In this document: one piece after another, positions 25,841 to 33,821 of the stretch
Numbering within the stretch: position 1 is the stretch's first letter
Layout of the letters: each line of letters opens with the position of its first letter
Source: Candidatus Saccharimonadota bacterium
Lineage (GTDB): Bacteria > Patescibacteriota > Saccharimonadia > Saccharimonadales > Saccharimonadaceae
Length of the DNA: 62,607 nt
NCBI GenBank assembly: GCA_027312225.1
Contig: DAICXK010000005.1
Span: forward strand, 1 to 62,607
Reading direction: 5' to 3'
The notes under the pieces: generated by a model
The model's database searches: none
Told to the model about the DNA's origin: nothing
Seen by the model: the letters and a program-made list of their open reading frames with translations, nothing else
Program-made: the position numbers and the translations under genes

Positions 25841-25986
25841 CGTCGAGTCTTGCGAAAATACTTCGCAATACCGAGATCTTCAGCGGCGACATTCCCAAGA
25901 CAACGGTCTTCCGTGTCGATGGCAAGCTGCTGTTGGTGTACCGGGCGGACTACACGGCCTACGACTCGGATCTGCTCGACGGGTAG
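25810..25986 (+). CDS. 58-aa small ORF overlapping the mutM 3' end
   Basis: ATG 25810, TAG 25984-25986, 58 aa: SLAKILRNTEIFSGDIPKTT then VFRVDGKLLLVYRADYTAYD. The part beyond mutM is GC-richer and shows a plausible small alpha/beta pattern. The transcript ends in a perfect hairpin with T-rich tail (26011-26048), which argues that this stretch is expressed, though it could merely be the mutM 3' UTR. No family recognised; the start could be a downstream alternative codon. Confidence 0.5.
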   Translation: MSHLPGTDTITSSLAKILRNTEIFSGDIPKTTVFRVDGKLLLVYRADYTAYDSDLLDG

Positions 25987-26010
25987 CTGTTTCTCCTCAC
26001 CTGCGGTAAC

Positions 26011-26048
26011 GGCCGGAGTACATAGGGGATCCCCTATGTACTCCGGCC
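26011..26048 (+). terminator. Terminator downstream of mutM/58-aa ORF
   Basis: Perfect inverted repeat GGCCGGAGTACATAGGG / CCCTATGTACTCCGGCC around a GATC centre, followed by TGTTGTTCTTT. It ends the long polA-to-mutM transcription unit before holA. Confidence 0.9.
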
Positions 26049-26091
26049 TGTTGTTCTTTAAGGGCATAATTGCTGGTATAGTGGGAGAAGT

Positions 26092-27021
26092 ATGATCACA
26101 CTTCTCACGGGAGAGAACAGCTACGAAATTCATCAACGGCTTCGGCAGCTTGAGGCTGAGTTTCAGGACACGGTCGAGAGAATCGATGGCGCAGAGCTTG
26201 AACTGCATAATCTTTCGGATTTAATTTCAGGAACGAGCCTCTTTCATCAGAAAAGGATGATAGTAATCCGTGATTTATCAAGCAATAAGACGATCTGGGA
26301 GAAATTGCCTGATTGGCTAGATCGAACCAGCGACGATATTCATCTTGTCATTGTTGAACCAAAACCTGACAAGCGCACCAAAACGTACAAGGCGTTGCAG
26401 AAGTCCTCAAGCGTACTTGAGTATAAACCATGGAGTGAGCGCGATGACGCGCAGGCAGCAAAATGGATAATGAGCGAGGCCGAGGCACGCGAGCTAGCTC
26501 TGACGCCTGCTTTGGCGCGGCTACTTGTCGCACGGGTTGGTGTTGACCAGTGGCAGCTCACTCAGGCGCTCGATAAGCTTCTGGCTGCTGGTGAGGTCAC
26601 GGAAGATGTCATTACTAATGTTATTGATGCGCGACCCTCTGAAAATGTATTTGATTTACTTGAAACGGCACTGAAGGGCGACGTGAATCGGCTACGTGAA
26701 CTGCTCGCGGTCCTGAGTGCGACAGAAGATCCGTATATGCTATTTGGCCTGTTGTCGGGGCAGGCATTCCAGCTAATGGCACTTGCGCTTGCACGGGACG
26801 AGCAAGATGTCGCAAAGAATTTTGGCGTGCATCCCTACGCGCTGTCTCGCATGCGGCCGTATGCGAGACAGCGTGGTTCGGCGGGGGCACGAGAAGTGCT
26901 TCTTGCGTTCAACCAGGCAGACGAGGCGATGAAAACATCATACGTTGATCCGTGGGCGGTGATTGAACAGGTGCTCTTTACGGTTGCAGCACCCAGCAAA
27001 ATAAATCCGCCCTCACAGTAA
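26092..27021 (+). CDS. holA: DNA polymerase III delta subunit
   Basis: 309 aa, AAA+-like clamp-loader wrench. N-terminal TLLTGENSYEIHQRLRQLE (family LxGxxxxxI), LIVIRDL-type strand (MIVIRDLSSNK), HLVIVEPKPDKRTKTYK and the C-terminal collar with RPSENVFDLLETALKGD and VEPWAVIEQVLF-like end (SYVDPWAVIEQVLF). It opens and loads the beta clamp. TATAGT (26077-26082) ends 9 bp before the ATG and GGGAGA overlaps this gap. Its 3' end contains the terminator of the convergent rpsT. Confidence 0.93.
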   Translation: MITLLTGENSYEIHQRLRQLEAEFQDTVERIDGAELELHNLSDLISGTSLFHQKRMIVIRDLSSNKTIWEKLPDWLDRTSDDIHLVIVEPKPDKRTKTYKALQKSSSVLEYKPWSERDDAQAAKWIMSEAEARELALTPALARLLVARVGVDQWQLTQALDKLLAAGEVTEDVITNVIDARPSENVFDLLETALKGDVNRLRELLAVLSATEDPYMLFGLLSGQAFQLMALALARDEQDVAKNFGVHPYALSRMRPYARQRGSAGAREVLLAFNQADEAMKTSYVDPWAVIEQVLFTVAAPSKINPPSQ

Positions 27022-27027
27022 GGGCGG
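27006..27027 (-). terminator. Terminator of rpsT, inside the holA 3' end
   Basis: CCGCCCT-(7 nt)-AGGGCGG; on the minus strand it is followed by ATTTATTTT. It lies across the holA stop codon region. Confidence 0.85.
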
Positions 27028-27050
27028 AGATAGTCATCTGAAACGATAGA

Positions 27051-27464
27051 TTACGCAGCTTTTTTAGCGGCTGGCTTTTTGGCTGGAGCCTTCTTAGTAG
27101 CTGGCTTCTTTGCAGCGGTTGTTGCTGGCTTTTTAGCAGCGGTCTTTGTTGCAGCAGGAGCTTTAGTGGCTGTCTTTGGTGCGGTAGCCTTTGCAGCCGT
27201 CTTTTTAGCTGGAGAAAGCTTGACACCGGCTTCCTTCGCAACACGTGCGAGCTGGCTTTTGCGGCGAGCAACAGTGTTTTTCTTTAGCAAGCCCTTCTTG
27301 ACGGCGGTATCAAGCTCGCTGTGAGCAGCTGACAAGGTAATAGCACTTGGCTTGGCGTGGAATGCCTTCACGGCACTCTTGATATCACGCTTGATACCAA
27401 CGTTGCGTTCACGTCGCTTGATAGTTTGCTTAGCTCGCTTGATAGCGGATTTGATGATTGGCAT
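27051..27464 (-). CDS. rpsT: 30S ribosomal protein S20 with long Lys/Ala/Pro tail
   Basis: 137 aa, about 50 longer than usual (~87). Residues 1-85 are normal S20: MPIIKSAIKRAKQT, ERNVGIKRDIKSAVKAF, LDTAVKKGLLKKNTVARRKSQLAR. The extra C-terminus is repetitive (KKPATTAAKKPATKKAPAKK and similar), like histone-H1 tails, and would lie on the ribosome surface or bind nucleic acid. AAAGGAAA precedes the ATG at good distance, so this gene uses a Shine-Dalgarno site. Confidence 0.95.
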   Translation of the reverse strand: MPIIKSAIKRAKQTIKRRERNVGIKRDIKSAVKAFHAKPSAITLSAAHSELDTAVKKGLLKKNTVARRKSQLARVAKEAGVKLSPAKKTAAKATAPKTATKAPAATKTAAKKPATTAAKKPATKKAPAKKPAAKKAA

Positions 27465-27577
27465 GTAGTTTCCTTTACGTTAACAGATTTATATATACAA
27501 TCAAGGAGTGATTATAAGTGAAAACAGCCAAAATGTAAAGAGGTGACACGGAACCTGCATGATACAATGACAACCAG

Positions 27578-27925
27578 ATGAATGTGCTGATTTGGGGAAT
27601 GATTATTGTCGTTGTAATGCGCTCGTATGCGAAGCAATGGCTCCATTGGTCTGCCGCAGCCGTACTTGTCGTGGCAGTACCCTACATTGTTGAGGTGGGT
27701 GCTTGGGCGATTGCGCAGAAAGTATGGGATAAGGATCCAGCCGAAGCGTTTGCACTTGCTATGTTTCATCCGGTGACAGCCATCCTGCAGCTTTGCATCG
27801 CATTCGGAGTATTCTATTGGCTGGAGCGTCGCGAAGAATCGTTAACTGCTTGGGCAGTTGGTATTGGTATGATTTTCATCGGGATGGTGTATGTCGCGCC
27901 GTATATCGGGACGCATTGGCTATAG
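27578..27925 (+). CDS. Small four-helix membrane protein
   Basis: 115 aa, four predicted membrane helices (about residues 2-19, 24-46, 62-83, 90-112) with short loops and a basic/acidic WLERREESL turn. No family recognised. TACAAT (27563-27568) ends 9 bp before the ATG and there is no Shine-Dalgarno site. It stands alone between rpsT (divergent) and the DHH-fold gene. Confidence 0.72.
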   Translation: MNVLIWGMIIVVVMRSYAKQWLHWSAAAVLVVAVPYIVEVGAWAIAQKVWDKDPAEAFALAMFHPVTAILQLCIAFGVFYWLERREESLTAWAVGIGMIFIGMVYVAPYIGTHWL

Positions 27926-28009
27926 CCGTCATAATTCCATTGACGCGTCGATTTCGCTTGTGCTATAGTGGTGGCAAAGTATAGCTAATACAAACAAAAA
28001 AAGGATGTC

Positions 28010-29890
28010 ATGAACGATCCAAAAGTAAAACAACAGATAGCAGAGAAGATACGAGATGCTTCTAATATCTTGGTAACGGTCAGTAAAGACCCGTCGGTTG
28101 ATGAGCTGTCGGCGGCACTTGGCCTTACATTGTTGTTGAACAAAATGGACAAACACGCCACGGCAATCTTTAGCGGCCAGACGCCACCTGCCATTACGTT
28201 TTTGGAGCCTGACAAGACCTTCGAGGGGACGACGGATAGTCTGCGAGATTTCATCATCGCTCTCGATAAGGAAAAGGCTGATCACCTACGGTACAAACTA
28301 GAGGGAGATTTGGTAAAAATCTACATCACGCCGTACCGCACCACGATTACCAGTGATGATCTCGAGTTCAGCCAAGGCGATTACAACGTCGAGTTGGTCA
28401 TTGCGCTTGGCATCGAAGACAAAGATCATCTTGATGCGGCCCTTGATGGCCATGGCAAGATTCTTCATGATGCGACGGTTATTACGCTCACCGCTGGGGA
28501 CCAAACCAGTAACCTCGGCAGTATTGATTGGCATGATGGCAACGCCAGTAGTCTTAGTGAAATGCTGACATCGCTTCATGAATCAATGAAGTTAGACAAA
28601 AAGCTGCTTGATCAGTCGATCGCGACAGCGTTCTTGACCGGCATTGTGTCGGCAACCGAACGATTCAGTAACCCGCGCACGACTTCTAAGGTAATGACAA
28701 TCGCGGCGACGTTAATGGCGGCTGGTGCTGACCAACAGTTGATTGCGGCGCAACTTGAAGAAGCAGAGGCAGAGCCTGAGGTGGATGATGAGGGGCCAAG
28801 CAGCTCTGGGGCAGCTCCTGAATCAAAGAACGGTGAAGTCGTACTGACAGAGGGCCAGGCGACAAAGCTACAGGAAGAAAAGCAAGCTCCGCCCAAGAAA
28901 AGGGGCAATGGCGAATTGGTCATCAACCACCAAAAAGAAGGAACGCTTGAAGAGGTTGCCGAAGAGACAAATCGCGAACGGTTAGAGGAGTCGGCGCGGG
29001 CGGCCGAGCGAGCACTCGAAAAGCAAGAAGAAGCCGCGGCAGCAGCAACCGAACAAGTACCTGTCGAACCAAAAGCTCCAGCGGGCGCTGTTGACTTTGC
29101 GCCAAGCGCGAGCCAACCAGCCACGCAGATACAAGAAGGACCGCTGCTTGGCGGAACGTTGAATGCAACGTCCGAGCAAGCTGAAGAGGACAAACGACGA
29201 GAGATTGAAAGTGACAAGAACAAAGTTATCCTGTCGCATAGCTATCTTGGCGGTGGCGGACAGCCAACGTACGATTCTCCGATAAATAGTGCTAGTGCTG
29301 GCGTACCTAACGAAGAGGCACCAGTCGATATATTCAAGGATGCTTCAACTCCTAACACATCAGCAGCAATGGAACCGTCATCGGCACCAACCTTTACGGC
29401 ACCATCGATAACTCCGCCATCTGAAAGCAGCGCTACATTGCCCGAGCCCGTTATTCCAGAACCAGAGCCTGCAGTTGTGCCACCGCCACCACAAGTACCG
29501 TCAGCTCCGACCTTGGCTGATATTGATGCGCAGAACCGTGCACCTCAGGCAGTGCCTGACATGTCGCATGACGAAGCCCGTGCGGCGATTGACGCAGCGT
29601 TTGCTGCTTCACCAGCGCCAGAAGCTCCTCAGATACCGGTAACGCCTGCTCCTGAGGCACCAGCTTTGCCCGATCTCGCTTCGATTGGGTTGCCACTACC
29701 GCCGCCGCTACCAACCGATTTTTCAGCAGGCATGCCGCCAATGCCACCAACTGGTGAGCCAGAGATATTGGGCGATATTCTGGCTCCCGAGCCAGTAGCA
29801 TCTCCGCAGGTAGGCGCTCTCGACATGCCAGCACCGCAGCCAGTGGTACCAAGCGATCCAGGCCAGTTCCGTATTCCTGGTCAAGGTTAA
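28010..29890 (+). CDS. DHH-like N-terminal domain with long Pro/Ala-rich C-terminus
   Basis: 626 aa. Residues 1-250 resemble the DHH phosphoesterase fold (NILVTVSKDPSVDELSAALGL in place of the usual DPDxDA, LVKIYITPYRT, YNVELVIALGIEDKDHL, SIATAFLTGIVSATERF) but the catalytic Asp/His sets are not evident, so it is probably not a phosphodiesterase. Residues 250-330 are charged and helical (EETNRERLEESARAAERALEK). The remaining ~300 residues are disordered Pro/Ala/Glu-rich sequence without Cys. TATAGT (27964-27969) and AAAAGGATG precede the ATG. A scaffold role is possible, but nothing proves it. Confidence 0.78.
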   Translation: MNDPKVKQQIAEKIRDASNILVTVSKDPSVDELSAALGLTLLLNKMDKHATAIFSGQTPPAITFLEPDKTFEGTTDSLRDFIIALDKEKADHLRYKLEGDLVKIYITPYRTTITSDDLEFSQGDYNVELVIALGIEDKDHLDAALDGHGKILHDATVITLTAGDQTSNLGSIDWHDGNASSLSEMLTSLHESMKLDKKLLDQSIATAFLTGIVSATERFSNPRTTSKVMTIAATLMAAGADQQLIAAQLEEAEAEPEVDDEGPSSSGAAPESKNGEVVLTEGQATKLQEEKQAPPKKRGNGELVINHQKEGTLEEVAEETNRERLEESARAAERALEKQEEAAAAATEQVPVEPKAPAGAVDFAPSASQPATQIQEGPLLGGTLNATSEQAEEDKRREIESDKNKVILSHSYLGGGGQPTYDSPINSASAGVPNEEAPVDIFKDASTPNTSAAMEPSSAPTFTAPSITPPSESSATLPEPVIPEPEPAVVPPPPQVPSAPTLADIDAQNRAPQAVPDMSHDEARAAIDAAFAASPAPEAPQIPVTPAPEAPALPDLASIGLPLPPPLPTDFSAGMPPMPPTGEPEILGDILAPEPVASPQVGALDMPAPQPVVPSDPGQFRIPGQG

Positions 29891-30549
29891 AACTGATCAA
29901 TATGAAAGCACTCGGTTGTTCCGCCGAGTTTTTTCATAGTAGCGGCATCGACTCGTTGTGAGACATGAGCATCCATGATTTGATGCTTGAGGGTAAGATA
30001 TTGCGAAACGTCGACGCGGTCAGTAATATAGGCGTCTTCGCGGGCGCGCGGCTCGTAATATGCGGTGCCTGTCAGTGGTGCTTGGGTGCTGTCGAGGCAA
30101 AAATACCAAACGGTCACTCCTTCGTCCTGCTCGGCTATTTTTGTCGTAAGGCGCGAAGCAACGATATGATCATGGTGGCCAGTCAGGCCGTCGGGCTCAA
30201 ACGTCATGTAGGCATAGTCTATGGGTTTGGTGTAGGTGGCAACTATGTCGCCGATAATGCGCTGCATTTCTTCGCCAATTTCTCGACGGGGGATTGTGTC
30301 AAGTTTGCCATCAGGGTAGTGAAGAGCATGTGTAGAGGCTGCACCCATTATGTTCGCTGCCGCCTGCCATTCAGTGAGGCGCGTGCTTCCCAAAGAGGGC
30401 AAATCGCCGGGGTTGCTGCCTGCCTCACCGTCAGTTAATAGTATGAGGTGAATATCATATCCCTCGTCGTGCAATTTCAACAATGTGCCACTGGGACCGA
30501 AGGCTTCGTCGTCGGGATGGGCAAAGATGCCAATCATCAGCTTTTTCAT
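29887..30549 (-). CDS. PIG-L/LmbE-family deacetylase
   Basis: 220 aa from ATG 30549 (TACTAT ends exactly 6 bp before it). Zinc site motifs: IGIFAHPDDEAFGPSGTL (His, Asp, Asp) and GLTGHHDHIVASRL (His). LILLTDGEAGSNPG is the usual third block. Family members remove N-acetyl groups from GlcNAc-linked substrates (mycothiol, bacillithiol, teichoic or GPI precursors); the substrate here is unknown. Overlaps the convergent gene by 4 bp and shares overlapping -10 elements with divergent truB. Confidence 0.92.
   Translation of the reverse strand: MKKLMIGIFAHPDDEAFGPSGTLLKLHDEGYDIHLILLTDGEAGSNPGDLPSLGSTRLTEWQAAANIMGAASTHALHYPDGKLDTIPRREIGEEMQRIIGDIVATYTKPIDYAYMTFEPDGLTGHHDHIVASRLTTKIAEQDEGVTVWYFCLDSTQAPLTGTAYYEPRAREDAYITDRVDVSQYLTLKHQIMDAHVSQRVDAATMKKLGGTTECFHIDQF
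29910..29934 (+). terminator. Terminator of the DHH-like gene, antisense to the PIG-L 3' end
   Basis: ACTCGG-(8 nt)-CCGAGT followed by TTTTTT, just after the stop of the 626-aa gene. Confidence 0.9.
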
Positions 30550-30555
30550 GTGTCT

Positions 30556-30565
30556 ATAGTACACT
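30556..30565. promoter_or_regulatory. Overlapping divergent -10 elements of PIG-L gene and truB
   Basis: TACTAT on the minus strand (30561-30556) and TACACT on the plus strand (30560-30565) share two bases inside a 25-bp gap between the start codons 30549 and 30575. The two promoters can hardly be occupied together. Confidence 0.75.
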
Positions 30566-30574
30566 AGAAACTAT

Positions 30575-31258
30575 ATGGAGTTTGATCTTACGAAGGCCCA
30601 AGATGGCATTCTTCTTGTCGACAAGCCGGCAGGCTGGACGAGCTTTGACGTGGTGGCGAAGATTCGTGCCCAAATTCGTGCAGAGTATCGAGCACGCGGC
30701 GAAAAGCCAACCAAGCGGCAACTGAAGGTGGGTCATGCCGGCACGTTGGATCCGTTTGCAACCGGGTTGCTGGTGATTCTGCTTGGTGATGCGACCAAAA
30801 AAGCGGGGGAGCTCCTAAAGCTCGACAAGGTGTACGAAGCAGCCTTTCGATTAGGGCAAACCAGTACGACGGGCGATCCTGAAGGTGAGATGACTAATGT
30901 ATCAGACAAAGTGCCAACGCGAGAAGAAGTCGAAGCGGTTTTGCGGCAATTTATAGGTGAGATTACCCAAACCCCGCCGGCCTACAGCGCTATCAAGATT
31001 AATGGCCAACGCGCCTACAAACTAGCGCGCGAAGGTAAGGAAGTCGATGTGCCTGAGCGTATTGTGACGATTCATTCGATCGAACTCATCGATTATACTT
31101 ATCCCAATCTAAAAATCCGCGCCCATGTTGGTAGCGGTACGTATATTCGCACGCTGTGCGAGGATATCGGTGTTGCGCTGGGGGTGGGGGCGTATTGTAG
31201 TCAGTTAAGAAGAGTGACTGTGGGGCAATGGAGGCTGGGCAGAGAGCCGTGTGGATAA
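30575..31258 (+). CDS. truB: tRNA pseudouridine-55 synthase
   Basis: 227 aa, short form ending without a C-terminal PUA-like domain. The catalytic motif is KVGHAGTLDPFATGLL, preceded by LLVDKPAGWTSFDVV; TPPAYSAIKINGQRAYKLAR and GSGTYIRTLCEDIG are the other family blocks. It makes pseudouridine 55 in the T-loop of tRNAs. TACACT (30560-30565) ends 9 bp before the ATG. Confidence 0.96.
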   Translation: MEFDLTKAQDGILLVDKPAGWTSFDVVAKIRAQIRAEYRARGEKPTKRQLKVGHAGTLDPFATGLLVILLGDATKKAGELLKLDKVYEAAFRLGQTSTTGDPEGEMTNVSDKVPTREEVEAVLRQFIGEITQTPPAYSAIKINGQRAYKLAREGKEVDVPERIVTIHSIELIDYTYPNLKIRAHVGSGTYIRTLCEDIGVALGVGAYCSQLRRVTVGQWRLGREPCG

Positions 31259-31276
31259 GCAATCTATAAAATATAC

Positions 31277-31305
31277 TTGACACTTAAAGTAATACAATTT
31301 ATAGT
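31277..31305 (+). promoter_or_regulatory. Consensus sigma-70 promoter
   Basis: TTGACA (31277-31282), 17-bp spacer, TATAGT (31300-31305), the best promoter match in the window. It drives the 70-aa GC-rich gene through a leader of about 40 nt. Confidence 0.9.
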
Positions 31306-31352
31306 ATTCATAGTCAAAGCACAGGGCTTTGATCCGACAGAAAGGGGTAGCC

Positions 31353-31565
31353 ATGAGTGGCTATCGCGATGGAGACCAGTGGACCGACGCCGATGGCACG
31401 GCTCACACGGTGAACTCCACGAACGACCCCAACGTCCCGGCTGGTGGGTACTACTACAACCAGCACGGTCCGGGTGGGCATGCAACCGCCGTCTACAACC
31501 CCGACGGCACCCTCGCCGACGTTCCGGCCAACCGGGACTGGCGGGATTCCCCGCGTCAGGACTGA
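31353..31565 (+). CDS. 70-aa GC-rich polar protein
   Basis: ATG 31353 after GAAAGGGG. The product is polar and Gly/Asp/Tyr/Asn-rich without hydrophobic core (WTDADGTAHTVNSTNDPN, GGYYYNQHGPGGHATAVYNP), with tyrosine-glycine turns reminiscent of structural or surface-exposed repeats, but no signal peptide. Codons are strongly GC-biased (AACGACCCCAACGTCCCGG). Strong promoter, tight terminator and atypical composition make it a transferred or highly expressed cassette. Function unknown. Confidence 0.7.
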   Translation: MSGYRDGDQWTDADGTAHTVNSTNDPNVPAGGYYYNQHGPGGHATAVYNPDGTLADVPANRDWRDSPRQD

Positions 31566-31589
31566 TCACTACGGTGGTCTTCTGACGCC

Positions 31590-31628
31590 GCGCAGACCTG
31601 GAGTATGTCTGCGCTCGCCCTACGGGCG
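31590..31628 (+). terminator. Tandem hairpins after the 70-aa gene
   Basis: GCGCAGAC-(9 nt)-GTCTGCGC (31590-31614) followed by a CGCCC-TA-CGGGCG hairpin; only a weak T-tract follows. Confidence 0.65.
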
Positions 31629-31674
31629 TAAATCAAAAAAGGCTCCCTTTTCTTTGGTATAATGTGTAATAAGT

Positions 31675-32085
31675 ATGAGAAAAATCGCCGATGCTATACG
31701 AAAAAATGATGTGCCTGCGTATCAACAGGCAAGATACCCTTTGGTACCCGATGGCGAACCTCTTGTCTTCCAAGATGAAGATTTTTCTGGTGTAAACTTT
31801 GAAGGATTCTCGTTGGGATTCTCCGAGTTTCATTATTGCAATCTTGATGATGCTGAGCATCTTCATGGTCAGCCTATTACATTTGAAGACACCACCGCAA
31901 GACGGATAGATTTGCGTGGGGTTAGTATGATTTTGCGCGCAACAAATAGTAACTTTGAGGGAATGTTATACGATGAGAATACGCGACTCTCGTATGATGA
32001 CACGACTTTCTCGCAATTTAAAGACTGTACCGTGGACGACGATACTAAACAGTATTTCACGGAACGGGGTGTCGAGTTTAGCTAA
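31675..32085 (+). CDS. 136-aa protein with pentapeptide-like strands
   Basis: 136 aa. After a charged N-terminus (MRKIADAIRKNDVPAYQQAR) come alternating short strands of the form DFSGVNFEGFSLGFSEFHYCNLDD and ATNSNFEGMLYDENTRLSYDDTTFSQFKDCTVDD, which resemble irregular pentapeptide repeats (xN/DFxx). Too few units for a certain call. TATAAT (31658-31663) lies 11 bp before the ATG; no Shine-Dalgarno site. The codon use is AT-richer than its GC-rich neighbour. Confidence 0.65.
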   Translation: MRKIADAIRKNDVPAYQQARYPLVPDGEPLVFQDEDFSGVNFEGFSLGFSEFHYCNLDDAEHLHGQPITFEDTTARRIDLRGVSMILRATNSNFEGMLYDENTRLSYDDTTFSQFKDCTVDDDTKQYFTERGVEFS

Positions 32086-32132
32086 GACGCACGGCCATTG
32101 CAAACTATTTAAATTTATTGTATAATTATAGT

Positions 32133-32711
32133 ATGGTAAATCCACTCGACCGTGTAAAGGCGAATATCCACAACGAGAAGATACAAGCAAATGAGCTAAG
32201 AGAGCAAGACTCGCTGGCGCAGTTGCGTGACTTTTATGCTGCTTGTGACGAGTATTTCAATCATGTTGTCGAGAGCGACTTTAGTGCCAATGGGCTAGAA
32301 GTTATTACGTTTGATGCCACTATCGGACAGAGAGAATACGAATATGTAGGGAGGGTATTTAATTCTAGCTTTCCGTCTCCATCGAATATTGCGATGATCT
32401 TTCAAGACAGTGAATCATATACACTACTTAACGATGGGGGAGCTGGCGGGGTTATCACTCCTGCAGGAGGAAGGCATGGCCTTCCTCTCAGAGTCTTACC
32501 CATTGACCAGGGCGGGGAGGAGCTGTCGAAACCATATCTTCCGAGCGGACTTCGAAGGTCTCGTTGGGCAGAGTTTGATGAGCGTACATATCTTGCCAAT
32601 AATACACCTCTAAGTATCAGGAACACAGCGATGCAGATTCGCGCAGACATGGTTGAGCCAGGTCGTACACCAATGGCGGCGTACAGGGTTCTCGGTAGGA
32701 AATACGAGTAA
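32133..32711 (+). CDS. 192-aa hypothetical protein
   Basis: 192 aa from ATG 32133, because TATAAT (32121-32126) ends 6 bp before it. Helical N-terminus (RVKANIHNEKIQANELREQD), a strand-rich middle with a Gly loop (NDGGAGGVITPAGGRHGLPL) and a basic C-terminus. I do not recognise a family and see no signal peptide or Cys motif apart from one YAACDEY. The following 190 bp contain only the promoter of the next gene. Confidence 0.65.
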   Translation: MVNPLDRVKANIHNEKIQANELREQDSLAQLRDFYAACDEYFNHVVESDFSANGLEVITFDATIGQREYEYVGRVFNSSFPSPSNIAMIFQDSESYTLLNDGGAGGVITPAGGRHGLPLRVLPIDQGGEELSKPYLPSGLRRSRWAEFDERTYLANNTPLSIRNTAMQIRADMVEPGRTPMAAYRVLGRKYE

Positions 32712-32781
32712 GCATTGCGTATTACGCCTCAATAATGAAGTTTGATATTGTGGAGCGACATGACGCAACAATACAACATTA

Positions 32782-32810
32782 TTGATATTATATGAATAAT
32801 ATAGTATTAT
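32782..32810 (+). promoter_or_regulatory. Promoter with palindromic -10 region
   Basis: TTGATA (32782-32787), 17 bp, TATTAT (32805-32810). The -10 lies in the palindrome AATAATA-TAG-TATTATT, a possible operator. It precedes the 282-aa coiled-coil gene with a leader of about 85 nt. Confidence 0.7.
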
Positions 32811-32901
32811 TACATGAATCTTAGTCGAGCGAGAAAGGAAATAGACATCCAATCGTCAAGCTCCTGAGAAGTTGCTTGACACTATTTAGAGGAGGCTCAT
32901 T

Positions 32902-33750
32902 GTGGGCATAAACAATCGTTCGCCTGCAGTGCAGGTTGACGAGATGAGAGTTGTTTCTCTCTTGGAGCAAATTCGGAGAGAGCGACTCGTAATTGATCCT
33001 GGGCTTTCGGTGTATCCAGTCAGGCAGCTTGTGCTTGATCCCAGAATTACGATGTCTCCGGCTGAATTGCTCGAACGGACAGGCGAAAGCATTCCGACGT
33101 GGCGCTTTCCTGTTCTAATGAACAACAAGTCGAGTACTGAATATGACAGAGATAACGTCATCCAGGTGCTCGTCGGCGCCTATAGTGGCGAGCTTTTCAC
33201 GGAACACGTAACCTTGCTGAGAAATCAGCGCACCGTGACTAGACTCGAAAATGGGCTGGGGCATCACCTCAACAGGCCATCTGAAGTTGACCTTTCGTTG
33301 ACCATACGCAAGCTCGAGGTCGAGGTCTCTAGCTTGCGGCAGCAGGTCAATGCTATAGAGTCGACGGCCGATGCTAGGCAGAGGCGTGAGTATATTGCCC
33401 AGATCGGTCGACGGGAGATGATGCGTGATCTCTACAAGGAGACCATAGATCTGTTGCATGAAGATCGTCTCAGAGAAGCTCTTGAGCGGCAGTGGACTAT
33501 AATCCAGGTCAAGAGGGAGCAGCGAGCGGCTCGTCGTGCGACTATGTTGCGCGGTGACGCGATGCTCGACGATGCAGAGGAGAACTTCGAGGAATGGACC
33601 GCAATCCATAATCGGACCGTGATAGCATTGGGGGTTTCGGATGCCGAAGCGGAGCAGCGCCTGATAAGGGCGAGGCGGGAACTTGAGGATGCGCGCAGCT
33701 CTCGAGCATGGCGCAATCTCCGACATCGACTGAGGCAACTCTTTCTGTAG
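32902..33750 (+). CDS. 282-aa coiled-coil protein, unknown
   Basis: GTG start at 32902 after GAGGAGG, a textbook Shine-Dalgarno site. N-terminal ~100 residues are mixed (LVIDPGLSVYPVRQLVLDPR..., a possible small beta domain), then a long heptad-rich stretch (residues 125-282: LTIRKLEVEVSSLRQQVNAIE, REALERQWTIIQVKREQRAARR, AEQRLIRARRELEDARSSR). No Cys, no signal peptide. It has its own promoter and a perfect terminator, so it is monocistronic. No family recognised. Confidence 0.68.
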   Translation: MGINNRSPAVQVDEMRVVSLLEQIRRERLVIDPGLSVYPVRQLVLDPRITMSPAELLERTGESIPTWRFPVLMNNKSSTEYDRDNVIQVLVGAYSGELFTEHVTLLRNQRTVTRLENGLGHHLNRPSEVDLSLTIRKLEVEVSSLRQQVNAIESTADARQRREYIAQIGRREMMRDLYKETIDLLHEDRLREALERQWTIIQVKREQRAARRATMLRGDAMLDDAEENFEEWTAIHNRTVIALGVSDAEAEQRLIRARRELEDARSSRAWRNLRHRLRQLFL

Positions 33751-33758
33751 TGGCAGGC

Positions 33759-33795
33759 AACGACCCTGCTCTGGCAAAGCCAGAGCAGGGTCGTT
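33759..33795. terminator. Perfect 17-bp terminator hairpin
   Basis: AACGACCCTGCTCTGGC-AAA-GCCAGAGCAGGGTCGTT lies between two convergent genes and can serve both; TTTGCATTC follows on the plus strand. Confidence 0.85.
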
Positions 33796-33821
33796 TGCAT
33801 TCTAGGGGTATATACTATCTT

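Noticed and set aside
27079-27324. 81-aa Ala/Val-rich plus-strand ORF
   Set aside because: Antisense shadow of the Lys/Ala-rich rpsT tail, without promoter or Shine-Dalgarno site.
28612-29223. 203-aa minus-strand ORF over the DHH-like gene
   Set aside because: Ser-rich mirror of the low-complexity Pro/Ala coding sequence; no signals of its own.
32797-32813. AATAATATAGTATTATT palindrome as an insertion-element end
   Set aside because: No transposase or matching inverted copy nearby; it coincides with a good -10 and is better read as a promoter/operator.
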